44,396 bases of DNA from a virus: IMG/VR virus record IMGVR_UViG_3300020215_000079, positions 1 through 44,396 of that record; one strand, 5' to 3'. Shown piece by piece: positions 40,346 through 44,396 of the stretch. Position 1 is the stretch's first letter. Every line of letters starts with the position of its first letter. Position numbers and translations under genes: made by a program. The notes under the pieces are model-generated. The model had not been told where the DNA came from. It saw only the letters and a program-made list of their open reading frames with translations, and searched no databases.

Positions 40346-40782
40346 TGACGCTCTACGGCCTCGCACAGCGCTTCGTCGGCGAACTCCGCGAACTCACCGG
40401 CGACAGCCACGATCCGTTCATTCAGTGGTGCTTCACCAAGTGCGGCTACGGACCGGAGACCCCGGACGAAACGCCGTGGTGCTCGGCGTTCGTCAATGGG
40501 GTCGCGTGGCTGGCGCGGTTGCCCCGCTCGAAATCGGCGGCGGCGCGCTCGTGGCTCACCGTGGGGATCGCCATCGACACGCTGCGGACTGCCCAGGTCG
40601 GCGACGTGGTGATCCTCAAGCGCGGCACGAATCCAATGCAGGGGCATGTCGGCTTCTACGCGGGCGGGTATGACCCGACGACGGGATCGTTTGCGCTGCT
40701 CGGCGGCAATCAGGGGAATGCGGTGACGGTGGCGACGTTCAAAGAAGCCGACGTGCTCGGCATCCGGAGGCTCACGGTATGA
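40345..40782 (+). CDS. Endolysin, TIGR02594-type (NlpC/CHAP-like)
   Basis: 145 residues from ATG (a GTG one codon earlier is possible). TPWCSAFVNGVAWLA holds the catalytic Cys, AARSWL and QVGDVVILKRG follow, and GHVGFYAG supplies the His; LGGNQGNAVTV is the closing motif. This is the pattern of TIGR02594 peptidases found as phage endolysins, which cut peptidoglycan cross-bridges or stems. No signal peptide is present, so release needs a holin. It is coupled on both sides to small membrane-protein genes. Confidence 0.85.
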   Translation: MTLYGLAQRFVGELRELTGDSHDPFIQWCFTKCGYGPETPDETPWCSAFVNGVAWLARLPRSKSAAARSWLTVGIAIDTLRTAQVGDVVILKRGTNPMQGHVGFYAGGYDPTTGSFALLGGNQGNAVTVATFKEADVLGIRRLTV

Positions 40783-40970
40783 AGTCGAAAAACATTTTTC
40801 TCTCGAAGACATTCTGGATCAACGCGGTCGGCGTCGCGTCCCTGCTGGTGCCGGGACTGCCGATCAACGCCGAGACACTCGGCCTAGTGCTCGCGGGCCT
40901 GAACGTCGCCAATCGGCTCCTGACGAATGGGCCGGTACACGTCCTGAAGGACGCAGCGAGCGAGCCATGA
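40779..40970 (+). CDS. Holin-like small membrane protein
   Basis: 63 residues, ATGA overlap with the endolysin gene. Two hydrophobic segments (FWINAVGVASLLVPGLPI and TLGLVLAGLNVANRLL) after a basic N-terminus (KSKNIFLSK) fit small phage holin-like proteins located beside endolysins. Which of the candidates is the true holin cannot be decided. Confidence 0.6.
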   Translation: MKSKNIFLSKTFWINAVGVASLLVPGLPINAETLGLVLAGLNVANRLLTNGPVHVLKDAASEP

Positions 40971-41173
40971 AAGACGACTGCCCGATCTGCGGCGCGCCGG
41001 CGTCGCACCGGGAGCATCTCTCCGATGGCTGGCAGTTCTGCAACGGCTGCGGGCGCTGTCTCTGGTACGACGAGCACGGAACGGTGCTGCGGACGCAGCC
41101 GACGAACCACGCGCCCACGCGCCCGCCGCGACCGTTCAATGTGCCGCGCGTCGCGGTCGGTGCCCAGCCGTGA
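40967..41173 (+). CDS. Zinc-ribbon protein
   Basis: 68 residues, ATGA overlap. CPICGAP and FCNGCGRC make a clear CxxC...CxxC ribbon; the tail is basic and Pro-rich. Function in the lysis region is unknown. The next gene encodes another zinc ribbon, suggesting a duplicated pair. Confidence 0.65.
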   Translation: MKDDCPICGAPASHREHLSDGWQFCNGCGRCLWYDEHGTVLRTQPTNHAPTRPPRPFNVPRVAVGAQP

Positions 41174-41361
41174 CGCTGCCTGAGTGCCCCTTCTGCGATG
41201 CCGACAACACGCTGACGCCAGTGGCCAGCGACGGCAAGGGCGTCATCGTTGCGGAGTGTTCCTGCTGCTCGCGACGCTGCCGCGTGAACGCCGAGGGCGT
41301 GATCGTCTGGCCGGTGAAGGTCGAGACGGACGTATCCGGCAATCTGATCGACGGGCCGTGA
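41170..41361 (+). CDS. Zinc-ribbon protein
   Basis: 63 residues from the GTG in a GTGA overlap. CPFCDADN and CSCCSRRC make a ribbon of the Lar or C4 type, followed by short beta strands. Phage Lar-like ribbons can alter host restriction, but no further motif supports that here. Confidence 0.6.
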   Translation: MTLPECPFCDADNTLTPVASDGKGVIVAECSCCSRRCRVNAEGVIVWPVKVETDVSGNLIDGP

Positions 41362-41364
41362 GCC

Positions 41365-41748
41365 GTGCCGTTAATTCGCGACGACGACGATCCACGCCTG
41401 CCGGTCGCGGTCATGCTCGTGCTGGGCGTCACGCTGGCGTGTCTGCTGCTCGAGCCGGTCACGGTCACGGTCGAAAGCGGCTACTTCGTATTCGAGCCGG
41501 CCTGGATTCGTCTCCGGGTGCGCGTCGAACCCGAGGCCGAGAATCGCGGGCTGACGGTGGCGCTGCACGGTGACGACTACGACACCAGCAGCTATGAACA
41601 ACTCGACGGCGACCACGCGCCGCGGACGCGCTGGGTGACCTTCAAGGACGTGCCGGCCGGTGTCTACACCGTCACTGCGATCGTGGAGCGGGCCGAGGGG
41701 CGCCCGTGGCGCGCGACGGCAGGGGTGACGGTGATGGGTCGGCAGTAA
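41365..41748 (+). CDS. Membrane-anchored beta-domain protein
   Basis: 127 residues from GTG. One span near the N-terminus (PVAVMLVLGVTLACLLLEPV) is followed by an extracytoplasmic Ig-like domain (VTVESGYFVFEPAWIRLRVR, then RWVTFKDVPAGVYTVTAIVE). It is the last gene of the rightward late block. A role at the cell envelope during lysis or in host exclusion is possible. Confidence 0.6.
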   Translation: MPLIRDDDDPRLPVAVMLVLGVTLACLLLEPVTVTVESGYFVFEPAWIRLRVRVEPEAENRGLTVALHGDDYDTSSYEQLDGDHAPRTRWVTFKDVPAGVYTVTAIVERAEGRPWRATAGVTVMGRQ

Positions 41749-41755
41749 GTTGGCT

Positions 41756-41822
41756 CGTGCGCGGTCCCTGATCCGCTGGAACCGGCGGCCCTAGACGCCG
41801 AGGATTGGGGCGACCGCGCACG
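41756..41822. repeat. 11-base-pair inverted repeat
   Basis: CGTGCGCGGTC (41756-41766) is the exact reverse complement of GACCGCGCACG (41812-41822). The 45 enclosed bases hold smaller stems (for example CCGC/GCGG). It begins eight bases after the last late gene and could be a structured 3' end or RNA. Confidence 0.75.
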
Positions 41823-41841
41823 GGCCACCCGTACAGACAAC

Positions 41842-41861
41842 GGGCCGGGTTGCCCCGGCCC
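41842..41861 (+). terminator. Terminator-type hairpin after late operon
   Basis: GGGCCGGG (41842-41849) pairs perfectly with CCCGGCCC (41854-41861), loop TTGC. Only a weak T stretch follows (ctt, then cttt further on). It stands about 95 bases after the last rightward gene and likely ends late transcription. Confidence 0.65.
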
Positions 41862-42057
41862 CTTGCCGTCCTTTGGGTGTCGTAGCTCAGTGTCGCTGCT
41901 GGCTGCTGGTCTGTGCTGGTCAGAGTGTAGCAGACAGTCCGCTTGTGTCCTACGTGCACGCTTTTCGTGCGCGCCTTACGCCTTGTGTGCTGGCGTGGTG
42001 TGCAGAGCTGTGCTAGTTTGACGGCCCTATACCTCTCCCCAAGGTCGGAGGCGGCGT

Positions 42058-42255
42058 ATGGACCGTGCAGCGGCGGCGTCGGACTCTGGCAGGCCGGTCA
42101 TGTTTGACCCGGATGTCTTCGTGCTCCTGCGGTCGTATCGTGACTGCGATGTGTATCGGCGTCGGACGCTGGTGATGCTGGCCGCCATTTTCGCTGCGAG
42201 TTCACAGCGTCGCGAAGCGCCCCCACCATCCGCGCCCGCAGATCCGGATCTTTGA
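42058..42255 (+). CDS. Small hypothetical protein overlapping repressor tail
   Basis: 65 residues with a good GGAGG seven bases before the ATG. The central part (VFVLLRSYRDCDVYRRRTLV, then MLAAIFAASSQRR) is helical. Its 3' 158 bases run antisense to the end of the repressor gene, so convergent transcription would interfere. The ribosome site is the main argument for it. Confidence 0.4.
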   Translation: MDRAAAASDSGRPVMFDPDVFVLLRSYRDCDVYRRRTLVMLAAIFAASSQRREAPPPSAPADPDL

Positions 42256-42670
42256 TCTGCCGTAAGAGGTAGCCGTACTCGCGGGCCTCCTGTTCCTCGG
42301 GGAGCAATCCGCCGAAGTAGTCGAATAATCTCAGGACGGTGGCGCGCACTTCCCGCGGCCAGTCGCGCCACTGCTGGATGATGCGCTGCTCGGCAATCGA
42401 CAACTCCATCAGCCGCGACCGCTCAGATTTCACCAGTTCTGCCGGCGACATGCCGAGGTAGTCGGCGATCACGTCCAGTCTGGCGAGCGCGCCCTGTTGG
42501 GCGGCGTGGCCGTTCAACATTTCGTGCAACGTCGATTTTGTGACGCCGAGCTTGTCCGCGAGACCCTTCTGGGTTCGGCGCAAGGCCATCGGCTTGTCGC
42601 GGTCCTCGTCCAGTCGGTCGGCGATCCGGCGCTTGAGGCGCACGACGGGGGAGTCGTAGCGGGTCGGCAC
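42098..42670 (-). CDS. CI-like HTH repressor
   Basis: 190 residues from the GTG at 42670, which has AGGAG about ten bases upstream; a longer version from TTG 42748 would cover the operator region and is unlikely. RRTQKGLADKLGVTKSTLHE and the following NGHAAQQGALARLDVIADYL are a Xre-type helix-turn-helix. The C-terminal half (WPREVRATVLRLFDYFGGLL) is helical and shows no LexA-type Ser/Lys protease motif, so induction by RecA-driven self-cleavage is not expected. It is transcribed away from a Cro-like gene with operators between them. Confidence 0.8.
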   Translation of the reverse strand: MPTRYDSPVVRLKRRIADRLDEDRDKPMALRRTQKGLADKLGVTKSTLHEMLNGHAAQQGALARLDVIADYLGMSPAELVKSERSRLMELSIAEQRIIQQWRDWPREVRATVLRLFDYFGGLLPEEQEAREYGYLLRQIKDPDLRARMVGALRDAVNSQRKWRPASPASDADTHRSHDTTAGARRHPGQT

Positions 42671-42703
42671 GGTTCCGGGCTCTCCTGTACCACAGGCCGT
42701 CAG

Positions 42704-42764
42704 CGCCCAATAGAAAAGTTCGGGTTGTCCGAATTTGCCTATTGACAAGCGAAACTATTGGGCG
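42704..42764. promoter_or_regulatory. 10-base-pair inverted repeat framing the switch
   Basis: CGCCCAATAG (42704-42713) is the exact reverse complement of CTATTGGGCG (42755-42764). The left arm lies in front of the repressor start and the right arm in the spacer of the Cro-like promoter; a perfect operator and the -35 box lie between. It may bind a second regulator or bring two dimers together. Confidence 0.7.
42719..42733. promoter_or_regulatory. Operator site A (perfect)
   Basis: TTCGG-GTTGT-CCGAA: perfect 5-base arms with a 5-base spacer, preceded by AAAAG exactly as in site D at 43106. It lies between the divergent repressor and Cro-like genes, next to the -35 box at 42742. Confidence 0.75.
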
Positions 42765-42770
42765 TATCGT
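42742..42770 (+). promoter_or_regulatory. Promoter of Cro-like gene (leaderless)
   Basis: TTGACA (42742-42747), 17-base spacer, TATCGT (42765-42770). The predicted transcription start, six to seven bases downstream, coincides with the GTG at 42777, and no Shine-Dalgarno exists, so the mRNA is probably leaderless. Confidence 0.75.
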
Positions 42771-42776
42771 TCGCGT

Positions 42777-43046
42777 GTGGTTAGGAAATCCCGAACCCCA
42801 AAGCCGTGTGAGTCGCTTCAGGAATGGATGGAGAAGACCGGGACGAACGGTCGCCAGCTGCTCGCGTTGCTGCGCGAGCGCGGGGAAACGATGAGTGAGG
42901 GGCACTTGTCGAACATCCTGAAAGGCTCCCGGCGGTGTTCGTTACGCAAGGCGATCGTGCTGAACGAGATCACGGGCGTCTCGATCCGGGCCATTGCACA
43001 ATGGCCGAAGGTTCGGGAAACCCAAACTTCTCGGTCGGCCGCCTGA
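42777..43046 (+). CDS. Cro-like HTH regulator
   Basis: 89 residues from GTG 42777. Residues about 14-65 contain an HTH (LQEWMEKTGTNGRQLLALLR, then MSEGHLSNILKGSRRCSLRK). It is divergent from the CI-like repressor and starts at the predicted transcription start. It presumably competes for the TTCGG-N5-CCGAA sites. The gene itself contains two imperfect sites, one at its 5' end (42781) and one at its 3' end (43012). The role is inferred from layout. Confidence 0.75.
   Translation: MVRKSRTPKPCESLQEWMEKTGTNGRQLLALLRERGETMSEGHLSNILKGSRRCSLRKAIVLNEITGVSIRAIAQWPKVRETQTSRSAA
42781..42795. promoter_or_regulatory. Operator-like site B (one mismatch)
   Basis: TTAGG-AAATC-CCGAA, one base from the consensus of sites A and D. 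It covers codons 2-7 of the Cro-like gene, just after the predicted transcription start, where a bound repressor would block elongation. Confidence 0.5.
43012..43026. promoter_or_regulatory. Operator-like site C (one mismatch)
   Basis: TTCGG-GAAAC-CCAAA, one base from consensus, in the last codons of the Cro-like gene, flanked by further partial symmetry (GAAGG ... ACTTC). Confidence 0.45.
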
Positions 43047-43083
43047 CTTTAGGGTGGCAAATGCGCCAGAAACTTTGCAGGTC

Positions 43084-43136
43084 GCATAAGATGCATTGTG
43101 AAAAGTTCGGTATTTCCGAAGTTTGCATAATGCATT
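43084..43136. repeat. Direct repeats flanking operator D
   Basis: GCATAAGATGCATT (43084-43097) and GCATAATGCATT (43125-43136) flank operator D. Each contains the palindrome ATGCAT. They lie in the most AT-rich stretch of the genome and may be sites for a second regulator. Confidence 0.6.
43106..43120. promoter_or_regulatory. Operator site D (perfect)
   Basis: TTCGG-TATTT-CCGAA with the same AAAAG left flank as site A. It ends two bases before the -35 hexamer of the predicted early promoter, a suitable place to repress the whole early operon. Confidence 0.75.
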
Positions 43137-43152
43137 TCCCCATCACTATACC
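43123..43152 (+). promoter_or_regulatory. Predicted early promoter
   Basis: TTGCAT (43123-43128), 18-base spacer, TATACC (43147-43152), 21 bases before the ATG at 43174. A moderate match; position and adjacent operator support it. It would drive the early genes through the contig junction. Confidence 0.5.
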
Positions 43153-43173
43153 CGCAGCGTCGGCGGCTTAGCC

Positions 43174-43500
43174 ATGCCGTTTCCGATGCTGCTGTGGGCC
43201 TTCGGCGATCAACTGTTCGAGCGCCAGCCGTTCCCGTCGGAGCGTGGCGAGCGCCCGCCGCACGCGCGCCAGCTGGACGCGCAGGCGTACGCGCCCGATC
43301 TGCTGCATGTGGAACGAGTCGAACCGGCCTACGGGGATTTTTACGGCCGCTGTTCGTGTGGCGCGATCTCGCTGCCCTACTGGTCCGCCGAGGCGGCGCA
43401 GGCCTGGCGGTGTCCGCGCGAGGCTGCCGAGTGCGAAGTGGATCACGCGCGACGGCGGTGGAACCAGCGCGTGTTCGATGCGGCGGGGGTGCGGCCCTAA
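43174..43500 (+). CDS. First early gene, zinc-binding hypothetical protein
   Basis: 108 residues from ATG 43174. RCSCGAISLPYWSAEAAQAW followed by CPREAAEC suggests a small zinc-binding segment in the C-terminal half; the N-terminal part is Pro/Arg-rich (ERQPFPSERGERPPHARQLD). Family unknown. As the first gene after the predicted early promoter it may act on the host or on transcription. Confidence 0.65.
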   Translation: MPFPMLLWAFGDQLFERQPFPSERGERPPHARQLDAQAYAPDLLHVERVEPAYGDFYGRCSCGAISLPYWSAEAAQAWRCPREAAECEVDHARRRWNQRVFDAAGVRP

Positions 43501-43504
43501 CGCC

Positions 43505-43858
43505 ATGAGCAGCTCCAAAGGTAGTGCGGCGCTCGACACCGTGCCACTGCGGAATTTGAAGCACGGCGAGGCGCGGGGCGAAACCGAGCGTCAGAAAGTG
43601 GCGGAGCCCGCCGGCGCGATGGTGGAAGCGGCGATGCGGCGCGCGAAGCTCGAGCCGAAGGAACTGGCGGCGTTCATGGGCATCAGCGTCTCGGTCTTGC
43701 AGCGCGGGTTCAAGGATCAGGAGTCGATTTCCTGGCAGCGGATCAAGGCCGTGCCACACAGGAAGTTTCAGCGGGCGCTCTTGGCGGTGCAGGCCGAAGA
43801 GGACAGCGGCGTCGTGACCACGTTGATGATCGCGATCCCGCAGGAAAAGGCGAGCTAA
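43505..43858 (+). CDS. CII-like HTH regulator candidate
   Basis: 117 residues. RRAKLEPKELAAFMGISVSV followed by LQRGFKDQESISWQRIKAVP is a helix-turn-helix resembling Xre/CII regulators. The C-terminal part (FQRALLAVQAEEDSG) is helical. As the second early gene it could act as a CII-like activator of the repressor promoter or as an early regulator. Only the DNA-binding fold is supported by sequence. Confidence 0.65.
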   Translation: MSSSKGSAALDTVPLRNLKHGEARGETERQKVAEPAGAMVEAAMRRAKLEPKELAAFMGISVSVLQRGFKDQESISWQRIKAVPHRKFQRALLAVQAEEDSGVVTTLMIAIPQEKAS

Positions 43859-43867
43859 CAACACGAA

Positions 43868-43890
43868 GGCCGGTGCTGCGAACACCGGCC
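43868..43890 (+). terminator. Hairpin before Sak4-like gene
   Basis: GGCCGGTG (43868-43875) pairs perfectly with CACCGGCC (43883-43890), loop CTGCGAA, without a T tract. It separates the two regulatory genes from the recombination cluster, the place where lambdoid phages carry an early terminator needing antitermination. No antiterminator gene is recognised. Confidence 0.6.
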
Positions 43891-43924
43891 AGACATCGCA
43901 GCGCGACGGAGGCGCTACAACGTC

Positions 43925-44396
43925 ATGCGGATCATAAAGGCAACCGAACCAATTCTGGTAGCCCATCCCGTGTTTCTGCTGTTCGGGCAGCCGGGCATCG
44001 GCAAATCCTCGCTCGGCTACTCGGCCACGGACCCGCTCACGCTGGACTTTGACAAGGGCGCGCATCGGGCCGCGAACCGGCGCGACACGCTCGCGATCGA
44101 GTCCTGGGCGGACGTAATCGAACTGATGGAGGCGCGCGCCGCGCTCGACCCCTACGCCACGATCGTCGTCGACACGGTTGGCCGCTGTCTCGATCTGATG
44201 ACGGCGGACATCATCCGCGAAACGCCGAAGCTCGGGCCGGGCGGCAATCTCAGTCAGCAGGGCTGGGGCGTGCTCAAGAACCGCTTCCGGCAGTGGATCG
44301 CGACGCTGCGGACCTACGGCAAAGACGTCCTGCTCATCGCGCACGACAAAGAAGACAAAGACGGCGACACCCGCGTGGTGCGGCCGGACATCGTCA
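43925..44396 (+). CDS. Sak4-like recombination ATPase, N-terminal part (continues at 1)
   Basis: Starts at ATG 43925 and runs off the window; the frame continues at base 1 and ends at 588, giving 310 residues. VFLLFGQPGIGKSSLGYS is Walker A (Lys27), LDFDKGAHRAANRRD is a conserved strand-helix typical of Sak4/AAA_24 proteins, and ATIVVDTVGRCLDLM is Walker B. Sak4 proteins are RecA-like annealing proteins that usually work with SSB. GGAGG (about 43909) lies upstream. A plain DnaB-like or RecA function is less likely given the size. Confidence 0.82.
   Translation, partial: MRIIKATEPILVAHPVFLLFGQPGIGKSSLGYSATDPLTLDFDKGAHRAANRRDTLAIESWADVIELMEARAALDPYATIVVDTVGRCLDLMTADIIRETPKLGPGGNLSQQGWGVLKNRFRQWIATLRTYGKDVLLIAHDKEDKDGDTRVVRPDIV
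44270..44395. repeat. Terminal direct repeat, right copy
   Basis: Identical to 1-126. The final base of the window (44396, a) differs from base 127 (g). See the left copy. Confidence 0.95.

Larger units (their letters stand above)
41749..42057. other. Non-coding region between late genes and control genes
   Basis: 309 bases without a convincing gene. It holds an 11-base-pair inverted repeat (41756-41822), a terminator-type hairpin (41842-41861), a GCACG/CGTGC hairpin with loop CTTTT near 41958-41972, a bulged stem around 41923-41942 and, at the end, the GGAGG site of the gene at 42058. Transcripts from both strands should end here. Confidence 0.6.

Noticed and set aside
41878-41950. tRNA-like start (TGTCGTAGCTCAG) in the region after the late genes
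   Set aside because: The D-arm does not close, no anticodon or T arm with GTTCGA is found, and the acceptor ends do not pair.
1-44396. CRISPR array, insertion sequence or retroelement
   Set aside because: No regularly spaced repeats, transposase motifs (DDE, serine or tyrosine type) or reverse-transcriptase motifs were found.

Overview
The window is a GC-rich, densely packed genome of a tailed double-stranded DNA phage, most likely a short-tailed (podovirus-like) virus known only from assembly. Bases 1-126 recur exactly at 44270-44395, so the contig closes into a circle of about 44.27 kb, cut inside a gene: the 5' part of a Sak4-like recombinase gene is at 43925-44396 and the rest at 1-588. 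No tRNA, integrase, DNA polymerase, primase or ribosomal gene was recognised. The host cannot be named; signal peptides ending in AxA-type sites and GC-rich codons suggest a GC-rich bacterium.

Early region (43174 through the junction to 14514, + strand): about 30 mostly ATGA-overlapping genes. A recombination cluster comes first (Sak4-like ATPase, RecB-type nuclease, NinB-like protein, VRR-NUC-type nuclease). Then come three HNH nucleases, many small zinc-finger or HTH proteins, an adenine and a cytosine DNA methyltransferase, a DnaD/O-like replication protein and a 588-residue HerA/FtsK-like ATPase. Two unusual non-coding tracts lie here: a 280-base inverted-repeat-rich spacer (4949-5228) and a (GAAC)11 microsatellite (6155-6201) inside a leader ORF.

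Late region (14625-39808, + strand): small and large terminase, a sugar-nucleotide epimerase, portal, scaffold, major capsid protein and a head-decoration candidate. These are followed by a glycosyltransferase-methyltransferase fusion, three consecutive signal-peptide proteins (the last a TIM-barrel glycosidase candidate), two connector-like proteins and a very short pectate-lyase-type fold start. A long tail/hub protein follows, interrupted by one in-frame amber codon inside a repeated domain, then a tail-collar fibre protein and three ejection-type proteins. Epimerase, glycosyltransferase, methyltransferase and glycosidase together suggest glycan chemistry tied to the virion or the cell surface.

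Lysis region (39648-41748): an endolysin of the TIGR02594 type with holin-like membrane proteins, and a divergently oriented minus-strand pair of small membrane proteins.

Control region (41749-43173): a structured terminator region, a minus-strand HTH repressor, a divergent leaderless Cro-like gene behind a near-consensus promoter, and four copies (two perfect) of an operator TTCGG-N5-CCGAA. This is the layout of a lysis-lysogeny switch, although no integrase gene was recognised.
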